Assembly: GCA_902495355.1 (NCBI GenBank)
Contig: CABUWV010000002.1
Location: forward strand, 1 to 64,000
Length of the DNA: 64,000 nucleotides
Direction: 5' to 3'
DNA from: an uncultured Collinsella sp.
Lineage (GTDB): Bacteria > Actinomycetota > Coriobacteriia > Coriobacteriales > Coriobacteriaceae
Under the pieces are notes generated by a model. That model was not told the origin of the DNA, ran no database searches, and worked only from the letters and a program-made list of their open reading frames with translations. Numbering within the stretch: position 1 is the first letter of the stretch; each line of letters opens with the position of its first letter. The translations under genes and the position numbers were made by a program. Of this stretch, positions 53,881 to 61,176 are shown piece by piece.

Positions 53881-54072
53881 CGGACCAACCAAGCCGCCGC
53901 CGAGGACCAGTCGGCTGTCGAGGACGAGCCCGCCGCAGTGCCCGCTGCAGACGGCAACGTCCTCGTGGCCTACTACTCGGCACAGGGCCACACCGCTGTC
54001 GTAGCTCAGGCCATCGCCGACGAGCTCGGCGCCGATCTCTTTGAGGTGACACCTAGAACCCGCGGGTTATAA
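53881..54072 (+). pseudogene. Internal relic of an exported flavodoxin
   Basis: The frame from 53881 has no start codon and reads a Glu/Ala-rich linker, then NVLVAYYSAQGHTAVVAQAI and ADELGADLFEVTP, the FMN-phosphate loop of a flavodoxin. It then ends within six residues at the TAA at 54070-54072. A signal or lipoprotein part would normally stand before the linker. Both ends are gone, so this is a fragment left by deletion between the two aldo/keto reductase genes. Confidence 0.75.
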
Positions 54073-54177
54073 CACCGTGCGCACTCCAGCGTTATAGAAC
54101 CCTCACCAACGGAAACTTCCGCCGACGCGGCTCCCCTCGTATGGTGGATACGTCAAGTTGCGAGAAAGGAAGGCACC

Positions 54178-55029
54178 ATGAACTACATCACCTTGAACAA
54201 CGGCGTCAGGATGCCGCAGCTCGGCTTCGGCGTGTACCAGATCCCGGACGCCGCGGAATGCCAGCGCGCCGTGGAGGACGCGCTCTCGGTCGGCTACCGG
54301 CTGCTCGACACGGCCGCGAGCTACGGCAACGAAGAGGCGGTCGGGGCTGCCATTCGTGCGAGCGGCCTGCCGCGCGACGAGGTGTTCGTGACGACCAAGC
54401 TGTGGATGTCGGATGTGAGCTACGAGGGGGCCAAGCGCGGCTTCGACGCGTCGCTCAAGCGGCTGGGGCTCGACTACGTCGACCTCTACCTCATCCATCA
54501 GCCGTTCGGCGACGTCTTCGGCGCGTGGCGCGCCATGGAGGAGCTCTACGAGCAGGGCGTTATCCGCGCCATAGGCACAGCCAACTTCTACCCCGATCAC
54601 CTCGCAAACCTCATCTCGTTCAACCGCATCGCCCCCGCCGTGAACCAAGTCGAGTGCAACGTGTTCTTCCAGCAGCGCGACGCGCAGGAGTATATGGCCG
54701 GCAAGGAGGTAGCCATGGAGGGCTGGGCACCCTTTGCGGAGGGCAGAAACGACCTCTTCCGCAACGAGGTCCTCGCTCGCATCGGCGAGGCGCACGGCAA
54801 GACGGTCGCCCAGGTCGTGCTGCGCTGGCTGCTGCAGCGCGGTGTGGTCTGCATCCCTAAGAGCACGCACCGCGATCGCATGGAGCAAAACTTCGACGTC
54901 TTCGACTTCGCGCTGGGCGACGACGAGATGGTCGCCATCGCCGCGCTCGACACCGGGCGCAGCGCGTTCTTCGACCACCACGACCCCGCCACCATCGAAT
55001 GGCTGTCCGGGCTCGTGCGCAACGTGTAG
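54178..55029 (+). CDS. Aldo/keto reductase
   Basis: The 283-residue enzyme belongs to the same AKR class as the one at 53018, but is only moderately similar. Catalytic D and Y lie in LLDTAASYGNEEAVG (about 45 and 50), K in VTTKLW (about 74) and H in YLIHQPFGDV (about 107). The cofactor segment CIPKSTHRDRM is near 225. GAAAGGAAG precedes the ATG. An iron-containing alcohol dehydrogenase gene starts 44 nt after its stop, probably in one operon for aldehyde disposal. Confidence 0.9.
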   Translation: MNYITLNNGVRMPQLGFGVYQIPDAAECQRAVEDALSVGYRLLDTAASYGNEEAVGAAIRASGLPRDEVFVTTKLWMSDVSYEGAKRGFDASLKRLGLDYVDLYLIHQPFGDVFGAWRAMEELYEQGVIRAIGTANFYPDHLANLISFNRIAPAVNQVECNVFFQQRDAQEYMAGKEVAMEGWAPFAEGRNDLFRNEVLARIGEAHGKTVAQVVLRWLLQRGVVCIPKSTHRDRMEQNFDVFDFALGDDEMVAIAALDTGRSAFFDHHDPATIEWLSGLVRNV

Positions 55030-55073
55030 ACGAGCGGTCAGACCGCACTGATAACTTACTAGGAGGAATTGCC

Positions 55074-56237
55074 ATGAACTCATTCACGTACGACTACCCG
55101 GTCAGGAACTACTTCGGCGAGGGGGCCATGGACCAGGCACTCGACGCCGAGATGGGTGCCATGGGCAAGACAGTGATGCTCGCCTACGGCGGAGGCTCGG
55201 TCAAACGAACCGGCGTCTACGGCCACGTGGTCGATAAGCTCACGAGCGCGGGCAAGCGCGTGGTGGACTTCGGCGGCATCATGCCCAATCCGACCTACGA
55301 GAAGTGCCAGGAAGGCGCCGCGCTCGCACGCAAGGAACAGGTCGACTTCATTCTCTCCGTCGGCGGCGGGTCGGTCTTCGACTGCTGCAAGGTGGTCTCC
55401 GCGCAGGCGATGCTTGACGAGGACATCGAGACGTTCGAGCACGTCGACGGCAAGATGCCGAGCTCGTTCATCCCCATGGGCTGCATCGTGACACTCTCCG
55501 GCACGGGCGCCGAGCAGAACAACGGCGCCGTCATCACCAACGAGGAGACACACGTGAAGGGCGCCTATCTGGGGGCGATGCCCATGTGGGCGGCGCTCGA
55601 CCCGGCGCTCACGCTCACCGTACCGCACGCGCAGTTCATGAGCGGCGCGTTCGACACGCTCTCGCACTGCATGGAGAGCTATTTCGGAAGCCCGCGCGGG
55701 CGCAATGTCACCGACGACATCAACCTCGCCATCCAGCGTAACGTCATCCGCAACATGCGGATCATCGCGGACGACGACCAGAACCTCGATGCCAGAAGCG
55801 AGCTCGTATACGACTCCGCCATGGCCGAGAACGGCGTGCTCAAGATCGGCAAGTCAACGGACTTCCAGGCGCACATGATCCAGCACCAGTACGGCGCGTA
55901 CACCCACACCAACCACGGAATGGGCCTCGCGGTCATCCACCCTGCGCTCTACCGCCACCTGGCCCCCGAGGCGCCCGCGCAGTTCGCCCGCTGGGCACGC
56001 GAGGTGTGGGACGTCGACGCCAAGGGCAAAGACGACCTTACGGTGGCGCTCAAAGGCATCGACCACCTGCAGACGTTCATCGGCGAGATGGGGCTTCCCA
56101 CGAGCTTCGCCGAGATGGGCTCCGACGCGTCCGACGAGACGCTGCACAAGGTTGCGGACACCTGCGTACTCACCAGCGGCTGCGCCAAGAAACTGGAGCG
56201 CAGCGAAGTGTTCCAGATTCTGACCGAATGCCTCTAG
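55074..56237 (+). CDS. Iron-containing alcohol dehydrogenase (butanol dehydrogenase/YqhD-like)
   Basis: The 387-residue enzyme starts MNSFTYDYPVRNYFGEGAM, 7 nt after AGGAGG. GGGSVFDCCKVVSAQ (about 97-111) binds NAD(P)H. Metal ligands are the aspartate in GAMPMWAALDPALTL and the histidines in HCMESYFG, HMIQHQYGAYTHTNHGMG and the following HPALYRHL. YqhD-type enzymes reduce toxic aldehydes with NADPH. It follows the second AKR closely and is cut off from the right by a decayed AAA gene. Confidence 0.92.
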   Translation: MNSFTYDYPVRNYFGEGAMDQALDAEMGAMGKTVMLAYGGGSVKRTGVYGHVVDKLTSAGKRVVDFGGIMPNPTYEKCQEGAALARKEQVDFILSVGGGSVFDCCKVVSAQAMLDEDIETFEHVDGKMPSSFIPMGCIVTLSGTGAEQNNGAVITNEETHVKGAYLGAMPMWAALDPALTLTVPHAQFMSGAFDTLSHCMESYFGSPRGRNVTDDINLAIQRNVIRNMRIIADDDQNLDARSELVYDSAMAENGVLKIGKSTDFQAHMIQHQYGAYTHTNHGMGLAVIHPALYRHLAPEAPAQFARWAREVWDVDAKGKDDLTVALKGIDHLQTFIGEMGLPTSFAEMGSDASDETLHKVADTCVLTSGCAKKLERSEVFQILTECL

Positions 56238-56284
56238 ATCGGCACTCGGTCCCGATCCGCCCGCGCCGAAGGAAACCGTACGAC

Positions 56285-56776
56285 TCCGAGATGCCATCGT
56301 AATCGTAGGACCCGGCGAGCCCGCCGCGCCTGATGAATCCGTCGAAGTCGTCGTCGACGGCCCCCTGCTCATCAAAGTAGGAGCGGTATTCGCTGAAGGG
56401 GAGGATGTGTACCTCCCCATGGCGCCCTGTGAACAGGGTCGTCAGGTCCGCACTCAGGAGGAACGCGTTCGATCCCGTGAGGTAGATATCCCATCCGCCA
56501 CGTGCGTGAATGCTGTTAATTGCTTTCTCGAAACCCCCGCCACAGCCGCACCTCGTCGATGAAGAGACAGTTGCGGGCGCCCTCTTTGTGCCGCTCTATG
56601 ATTTCGTGATGCAGCGCGTGGTACTCGAGCGACGGCTCGCTGTCGAGGTCCAGCAGATCGACGTAAACGTTGTTGGAGGATGGGTCCCTCCGAGCAACGG
56701 AGGCGGAGAACGCCTTCATGAGCTCGGACTTGCTGGAGCGGCGCATCCCCGTGATCACCTTGATGTCCCAGGTGCC
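56285..56776 (-). pseudogene. AAA/DUF4143-type ATPase remnant
   Basis: Reading on the minus strand, GTWDIKVITGMRRSSKSELM resembles the Walker A region of the intact gene at 41707-42915 (GTPDIKVITGIRRCGKSVLL), and FIDEVRLW is Walker B. The frame then shifts by one base at a run of five C (56534-56538) and continues as KAINSIHARGGWDIYLTGSN and LSADLTTLFTG. The C-terminal half, including DUF4143, is missing, and the upstream end runs into a TAG that ends the toxin-like gene. It cannot be functional. Confidence 0.85.
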
Positions 56777-57226
56777 CTACTTCTCGCCCTCCAACAGCCC
56801 CACGACGCGGTCGATGTCGACGGCAAAACGAGACCTTCCCTCGCGCTCGTAGCGGTCAAGGTACGCCTGGCACTCGGAGACAATGCGCTTGGTGTTGCCG
56901 TCGATGATGCGCTGGAGTGTCTCGTAGTAGGTCGAGCCCTCGGTCCTGAAGCGGCGCTGGTAGGCCTTGGTTATGGGAAACATCTTGATGTAGTGGATGC
57001 CGTGGCGGCAGCCGGGGCGCGTCGTGGGGCGGGGTGGCAACGCAAAGTACTGGTCTTTGGGCACGTTAGGGGCGATGTTGGAACGCAGCGGCACGGCGAA
57101 GTCCCTGCGCTTCCCGCGGAAACGCAGCCTCACCACCACGATGCAGGGGCGATTGTGCTTAAGCATGAGCTCGCGGTCGCCCTCGACGAGGTCGAAGAAG
57201 TCCTGGGAGATGGATACGATCTTCAT
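56777..57226 (-). CDS. ToxN/AbiQ/TenpN-like toxin candidate
   Basis: The protein has 149 residues. MKIVSISQDFFDLVEGDREL, then NRPCIVVVRLRF and DFAVPLRSNI match my picture of type III toxin endoribonucleases (an N-terminal barrel strand with RPYIVV and FAIPLRS), followed by a KMFPITKAYQRRF strand and long helices. The start has AAGGGGG 8 nt upstream. The C-terminus (VVGLLEGEK, then TAG) runs in frame into the AAA relic and may be a hybrid. The leader could contain an RNA antitoxin. This is a family judgement without a search, so it needs caution; it could also be an orphan gene. Confidence 0.55.
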   Translation of the reverse strand: MKIVSISQDFFDLVEGDRELMLKHNRPCIVVVRLRFRGKRRDFAVPLRSNIAPNVPKDQYFALPPRPTTRPGCRHGIHYIKMFPITKAYQRRFRTEGSTYYETLQRIIDGNTKRIVSECQAYLDRYEREGRSRFAVDIDRVVGLLEGEK

Positions 57227-57251
57227 CGGTTACGCCCCCTTCATACGAAGC

Positions 57252-57368
57252 GGGGCCCGCATCGCTGCAGGCCCCTACAGGTAGACGATATTCTACGCCT
57301 TGCGGCACCCCGTCGCCCACGGAGGTTAAACGTACACGTAAGCCGTACTCTGAAAGCCGCGGCTTCCG
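57252..57368 (-). ncRNA. Candidate structured antitoxin RNA upstream of the toxin-like gene
   Basis: On the minus strand a promoter-like pair (TTGAAA at 57397-57402, TAAACT at 57375-57380, 16 nt apart) would start a transcript near 57368. The transcript contains several short hairpins (GTAGA/TCTAC at 57281-57296). It ends in a 10-bp GC stem with a GCGA loop (57252-57275) just before the toxin-like gene. A promoter, small RNA, terminator and toxin in this order define type III toxin-antitoxin loci. However, I see no clear tandem repeats, so this is only a candidate. Confidence 0.35.
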
Positions 57369-57409
57369 GCAAGTAGTTTATACCACGAAAGGTCGCTTTC
57401 AATGCGCAT

Positions 57410-57759
57410 AGCTCGCAAAATAACACTCGCCGGGCCGTCACCCCTGGCCGTTACCCTCCAATCTTCATTGGAGTCAGCAGGTCAATTCATGTAGTCATGG
57501 GGGTTTATCCTAAAGGGAATCAAATTTATACCCCCATAACTAAAGAAATCCCTATTCCCACTCAATGGCTAGAGCCCTGGTGTAATTGGCTGGACCACCG
57601 TTCCGGGAACCGGAATCGACCTACCTGTCCGCCAAGCCCCTTCTTCAGCTCCAGCCTAGCATCTGGCTCGCGCCGCTATAGGCGAAAGCCGGAGAGATGC
57701 GTCTTTGCCAAGAAAATAAGGCTAGCCTTATCTTGCTGCACGATTCGCGTGTTATAGTT
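57410..57759. other. Gene-free 350-bp stretch with hairpins
   Basis: I see no gene here. Short hairpins occur at 57459-57474 (TCCAA/TTGGA) and 57498-57538 (ATGGGGGT and ACCCCCAT). A run at 57569-57640 has some look of a tRNA remnant but cannot be folded into a tRNA. A TATAGT near 57753 could be the -10 box for the island that follows. Confidence 0.35.
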
Positions 57760-57909
57760 AGATGGCTCTAACTGTTTGGGGGCGATAGCCATGCACGGAC
57801 GCAAGGGCTTCTGGGACAAGAATGCCGGTCGGTACGACCGTTTCATGCGAAACGACCGGGCGGCGTACGAGAAGATGTATGGGCTGATCCGGCCGGTGGT
57901 GAAAGCAAA
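57760..57909 (+). repeat. 150-bp direct repeat, left copy (broken methyltransferase start)
   Basis: The sequence matches 58664-58813 in all but about six of 150 positions (offset 904). It covers the leader and the first 39 codons of the methyltransferase gene at 58695. The left copy is cut after GTGAAAGCAAA, where unrelated sequence begins. Confidence 0.92.
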
Positions 57910-57922
57910 TGGCGCGCATTGA
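57791..57922 (+). pseudogene. Truncated methyltransferase N-terminus
   Basis: The 43-codon frame reads MHGRKGFWDKNAGRYDRFMR and further as the gene at 58695, up to about residue 39 (VVKA). It then ends in NGAH and TGA. It lacks the SAM-binding region. It is the coding part of the left copy of the 150-bp repeat and may still serve as a leader for the gene after it. Confidence 0.9.
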
Positions 57923-57970
57923 CATCGACCGCCGCCTGACCCGCGTACTATGCGATTGGAGGGACAAACA

Positions 57971-58603
57971 GTGATCTACTTCGGAATGCCTTTCGCCATG
58001 TGGGCACTGCTTGCGCCGTCCTTCCGAAAACAGCTGACAGCGGTGTTCGGCTACGATACGGAAAGAGCAAAAGCTATCACGCGAAAGGCGAAGTCTGAAT
58101 ACAGAAGGATCATCGCCGGTTTGCCGGAGTTCGAGAAGGGCGACCGATTCAAGATGAACCTTGTCAACAGCGCCATGGTCGGCGCGTTCGTTCTCTCCAT
58201 GCCGGAGCGCCCAGATGTGGAACGGCTGACAATCTACTACGCCGACGCCATGATGACAAAGCCCGTGAAGTGGTTCTGCCGAATGAGCGGAAAGAGCAAA
58301 TTCACCGAAAAGGATATTGCGGGCATGAAAGCCACCGCCGCGCTAAGGGCGGCTGACCGGAATCCCTATTCGTGGAACATGGATTTCTACGAATACCCCG
58401 ACGGCAGCGGTTACGAGGGACGATTCACGAAATGCGGCATCTGCGTGCTGATGAAAGATCTGGAGCTATACGATCTAACCCCTGCGCTGTGCCGTCTGGA
58501 TTACACCATGAGCGAGGCAGGCGGCGTGACCGACTTTGTGCGGCAGTACACGCTCGCCTCCGGAGGCCCGTACTGCGACTGTGGATATAAGAGAAAACTC
58601 TAA
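57971..58603 (+). CDS. L-2-amino-thiazoline-4-carboxylic acid hydrolase family protein
   Basis: The 210-residue protein starts from the GTG at 57971, 7 nt after GGAGGG; an ATG seven codons earlier has no site. Features fit the ATC hydrolase family (PF14196): a helical N-terminus, KMNLVNSAMVGAFVLSMP in the middle, and a cysteine-rich C-terminal part with FTKCGICVLMKDLELYDLTP, ALCRLDYTMSE and GPYCDCGYKRKL. Known members open the thiazoline ring on the way to L-cysteine; most family members have no known substrate. It sits between the two copies of the 150-bp repeat, upstream of three methyltransferase genes. Confidence 0.8.
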   Translation: MIYFGMPFAMWALLAPSFRKQLTAVFGYDTERAKAITRKAKSEYRRIIAGLPEFEKGDRFKMNLVNSAMVGAFVLSMPERPDVERLTIYYADAMMTKPVKWFCRMSGKSKFTEKDIAGMKATAALRAADRNPYSWNMDFYEYPDGSGYEGRFTKCGICVLMKDLELYDLTPALCRLDYTMSEAGGVTDFVRQYTLASGGPYCDCGYKRKL

Positions 58604-58663
58604 GCAGGAGGCAACGCAATTCGGCGATCAGGAACTACGAGCTCAGCAACAGGACGCCTGGGG

Positions 58664-58813
58664 AGATGGCTCTAACTGTTTGGGGGCGATAGCCATGCAC
58701 GAACGCAAGGGCTTCTGGGACAAGAATGCCGGTCGATACGACCGTTTCATGCGAAACGACCGGGCGGCGTATGAGAAGATGTATGGACTGATCAGGCCGG
58801 TAGTGAAAGCAAA
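58664..58813 (+). repeat. 150-bp direct repeat, right copy (intact gene start)
   Basis: This is the partner of 57760-57909. Here the copy leads into a complete methyltransferase gene, so this is probably the parent or equal product of the duplication that trapped the ATC hydrolase-like gene between copies. Confidence 0.92.
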
Positions 58814-59324
58814 AACCGTACTGGAGGTTGCCACCGGCACGGGGCTTATCGCAAAGAGCATCGTGAATGCGGCGGCACACATCGAGGCTACAGACGCTTC
58901 TGCACAGATGATCCTTGAAGCAAAGCGGGACAATCAATCCGCAAAGCTGCACTTTTCCGTACAAGATATGTTCCGCCTGCCCTATGCACAGAAGTCCTTC
59001 GAAGTGGTGATCGCGTCCAACGCGCTTCACATAGTGCCGCATCCAGAAAAGGCCCTGCAAGAAATCAGGCGGGTGCTGAAGGACGACGGCGTGCTCATCG
59101 CGCCAACCTTCACCCACGCGGGAAACTCGGTTTCCGGCAAGGTAAAAGCCTTTTTCATGAGTATGGCAGGATTCCCCCTCCACAGCAGGTGGACAAGCGA
59201 GGAATACCTGTGTTTCCTGCGTCAAAACGGCTGGGCGGTGCAGAAAAGCGCGGTGCTGAAGGCTTCGTTCCCGTTGACCTATGCGGAATGCACGAAATCG
59301 GAGGGACCAGATGTCGTTCTTTGA
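58695..59324 (+). CDS. Class I SAM-dependent methyltransferase
   Basis: The 209-residue protein has SAM motif I VLEVATGTGLIAKSIV (about 47-62), the acidic loop ATDASAQMI, DMFRLPYAQKSFEVVIASNA and LKDDGVLIAPTF, a UbiE/MenG-like layout. GGGGG upstream of the ATG at 58695 is the nearest ribosome site. It overlaps the next methyltransferase gene by 14 nt. The target is unknown; small-molecule or lipid methylation are options. Confidence 0.85.
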   Translation: MHERKGFWDKNAGRYDRFMRNDRAAYEKMYGLIRPVVKAKTVLEVATGTGLIAKSIVNAAAHIEATDASAQMILEAKRDNQSAKLHFSVQDMFRLPYAQKSFEVVIASNALHIVPHPEKALQEIRRVLKDDGVLIAPTFTHAGNSVSGKVKAFFMSMAGFPLHSRWTSEEYLCFLRQNGWAVQKSAVLKASFPLTYAECTKSEGPDVVL

Positions 59325-59916
59325 AAACACCCGCAAGCCCGTGGGCCTCGGCGGAAAACTTATGGTTGCCATGATGAATCTGGGCCACAGCCCTGTGGCG
59401 CAGTGGGGACTTCAATTTCTACGACTTGCGCCAAATGCCAAGGTGCTGGATTGCGGCTGCGGCGGCGGGGCAAACATAAAACGGCTGCTGAAAAAATGCC
59501 CGCATGGCGTCGTCAAGGGCATCGACTATTCGCCCGTCAGCGTGGAGAAGGCTAGAAAGCTCAACCGAACTGCAATTCAGGAGGGGCGTTGCGCCGTTCT
59601 GCAAGGCAGTGTGGCGGATATGGCGTTTGAGAATAGCTACTTCGATGCTGTCACGGCCTTTGAGACCGTCTATTTTTGGCCTGATTTGCCCCAATGCTTC
59701 CGTGAGGTCTGGCGGACGCTGAAGCCAGGCGGGACAATTCTTATCTGCAACGAGAGCAATGGCGATACGGACAAGGACGAGAGGTGGACGCAGATCATCG
59801 GCGGCATGACCATCTACAAGGACATCGAATTAAAGGCATGTCTGGAGCAGGCGGGTTTTCACGAGGTGCAGATACACAAAAAGAAAAAGTGGCTCTGCGT
59901 CACGGCGCGGAAGTAA
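59311..59916 (+). CDS. Class I SAM-dependent methyltransferase
   Basis: The 201-residue protein starts from the ATG at 59311, with GGAGGGA 4 nt upstream. Motif I is VLDCGCGGGANIKRLL (about 49-64), followed by GIDYSPVSVEKA, AFETVYFWPDLPQCFREV and LKPGGTILICNES. It resembles Methyltransf_11 enzymes acting on small molecules. The start lies within the end of the preceding gene, so they are co-translated. It is not closely similar to that neighbour. Confidence 0.85.
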   Translation: MSFFENTRKPVGLGGKLMVAMMNLGHSPVAQWGLQFLRLAPNAKVLDCGCGGGANIKRLLKKCPHGVVKGIDYSPVSVEKARKLNRTAIQEGRCAVLQGSVADMAFENSYFDAVTAFETVYFWPDLPQCFREVWRTLKPGGTILICNESNGDTDKDERWTQIIGGMTIYKDIELKACLEQAGFHEVQIHKKKKWLCVTARK

Positions 59917-59954
59917 GGGCATCAAGCACGGGTATTTTTGCATCCATCCTGCAC

Positions 59955-60020
59955 ATGGCGATAGGCATGACGGTCATAGCGGCTGTGCTGGCGGCAATTG
60001 TGACAGTTTTTATTCACTGA
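59955..60020 (+). CDS. Possible 21-residue membrane peptide
   Basis: A short frame, MAIGMTVIAAVLAAIVTVFI plus H, forms one hydrophobic helix between two methyltransferase genes. No good ribosome site precedes it. It could be a real small membrane peptide or the last part of a lost transporter gene. Confidence 0.25.
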   Translation: MAIGMTVIAAVLAAIVTVFIH

Positions 60021-60031
60021 GGAAGAAACCT

Positions 60032-60862
60032 ATGAAATGTAAAATTGAGAAAAACACCGTTCAGGAGACGCTGATCCTCCCGCTGTATTCCCGGAAGCTG
60101 TGTACGGAGCTGTACCCGAACCTTTATAGGGATGAAACAGCGGTTCGTCTGCTCGACCAAATCGACTACGACTTTTCAGAGGCAGAGAAAAACTCCCGCA
60201 GCCTGATGCAGCGCTTTGGTGCGCTGGAGGTGGCCACACGGCAGAGTGATCTTACTTTCGAGGTGCGGGATTACCTGAAAGGCCACCCCAATGCGGCGGT
60301 GGTCAATCTGGGCTGCGGGCTGGACAACACCGGCAGAACCTGCGACAACGGTAGATGCAAGATCTACAATCTGGACTTCCCGGATGTGATTGCCTTGCGG
60401 CAGCAGCTACTGCCCGCCGGGGATCGAGAACATAATATCCCCTGCGACCTGAAAGACACCGCATGGTTTAGCAAAATCGATGCCTCCGGCGGGGCGGTGT
60501 TCTTTGCCTCCGGGGTGTTCTATTACTTTCTGACCCAGCAGGTCCGGGAACTGGTACGGGGGATGGCAGACGCTTTCCCCGGCGGTGTGCTGGTCTTTGA
60601 TGCTGCCAATCGGACGGCAGTAAAGATGATCGCAAAAACATGGCTTAAGACTGCAAAAATCAAGGATGTGGGGGCATATTTTGCGGTTTCGGATGCCGCC
60701 AAGGAAATCGGCACGTGGGACAGCCGTCTGCAGGTCACAAGTCGCGGCTATATGCTGGGCTACAACGATTTGAGAGACCCTTCTGTCAGCGGCTTTTTCC
60801 GGTTTCTCGCAAGGGTCGGTGACAACGGGATGAAAATGCAAATCGTAAAAATAAGATTTTAA
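60032..60862 (+). CDS. Class I SAM-dependent methyltransferase (leucine carboxyl methyltransferase-like)
   Basis: The 276-residue protein has the Ppm1/LCM pattern: LPLYSRKLCTELYPNLYRDE, ATRQSDLTFEVRDYL, then NLGCGLDNTGRTCDNGRCKI, where the usual SAM loop stands, and YNLDFPDVIALRQQLLP, FASGVFYYFL and VFDAANRTA. Bacterial relatives methylate small polyketide or O-linked targets. It is the third methyltransferase in the island and follows a small TM frame by 11 nt. GAGGAAG precedes the ATG. Confidence 0.85.
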   Translation: MKCKIEKNTVQETLILPLYSRKLCTELYPNLYRDETAVRLLDQIDYDFSEAEKNSRSLMQRFGALEVATRQSDLTFEVRDYLKGHPNAAVVNLGCGLDNTGRTCDNGRCKIYNLDFPDVIALRQQLLPAGDREHNIPCDLKDTAWFSKIDASGGAVFFASGVFYYFLTQQVRELVRGMADAFPGGVLVFDAANRTAVKMIAKTWLKTAKIKDVGAYFAVSDAAKEIGTWDSRLQVTSRGYMLGYNDLRDPSVSGFFRFLARVGDNGMKMQIVKIRF

Positions 60863-60871
60863 AAGGCAAAA

Positions 60872-60994
60872 ATGAAGCCCATTCACTTTGGCGTTGAAGA
60901 AGACGGCTTTTACGGCGCATATTGGGCGTGCAAGGGCACGGTCAATGCGTGCGCACCCAAATACCCGCGGGATTGTTTTATTCATGGACTTTAG
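60872..60994 (+). pseudogene. N-terminal fragment of an alpha/beta hydrolase
   Basis: The 40-codon frame starts MKPIHFGVEEDGFYGAYWAC, which looks like the start of small alpha/beta hydrolases of Clostridia. It then passes into unrelated residues and stops at the TAG at 60992-60994, next to the IS200-type end. The AAAGG ribosome site is intact. I read it as a gene cut by insertion or deletion at the mobile element. Confidence 0.4.
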
Positions 60995-61017
60995 TCCGTG
61001 CCGCGCGGCATAGAAAG

Positions 61018-61176
61018 CCACCCGCTCAGCGGGTGGAGGCCAATTTCCGCTACGCGACAAAACCTTCCCCCTAGCATGAGGATTGTTCAGGTCATCATGC
61101 TAGGGGGAAGGTGATTGCTGTGGCCCAGAAAGCCAACAGCCTCGCGCACACGAAATGGCTGTGCAAGTACCGCATC
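61018..61176 (+). mobile_element. IS200/IS605-type element remnant with tnpA start
   Basis: CCACCCGC-TCA-GCGGGTGG (61018-61036) is the kind of subterminal hairpin recognised by single-strand transposases. A perfect 17-bp hairpin (61063-61079 with 61095-61111, 15-nt loop) covers the ribosome site, as in IS200, where it limits transposase production. The GTG at 61120 begins VAQKANSLAHTKWLCKYRI, the start of TnpA. After about 19 residues the transposase is replaced by other sequence. Only the left end of the element remains. Confidence 0.8.

Noticed and set aside
57252..57400. Tandem repeats of a classical ToxI-type antitoxin
   Set aside because: I looked for repeats of about 34-45 nt and found none; only single hairpins are present, so the RNA call stays a candidate.
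57569..57650. tRNA-like stretch with CACCGTTCCGGGAACCGG and GTCCGCCA
   Set aside because: No acceptor, D-arm and anticodon arm can be paired together, and no T-loop GTTCGAATC is in place.
59784..59954. Upstream extension of the small hydrophobic peptide frame
   Set aside because: This part overlaps the methyltransferase gene in another frame and is not family-like; only the hydrophobic end is worth noting.
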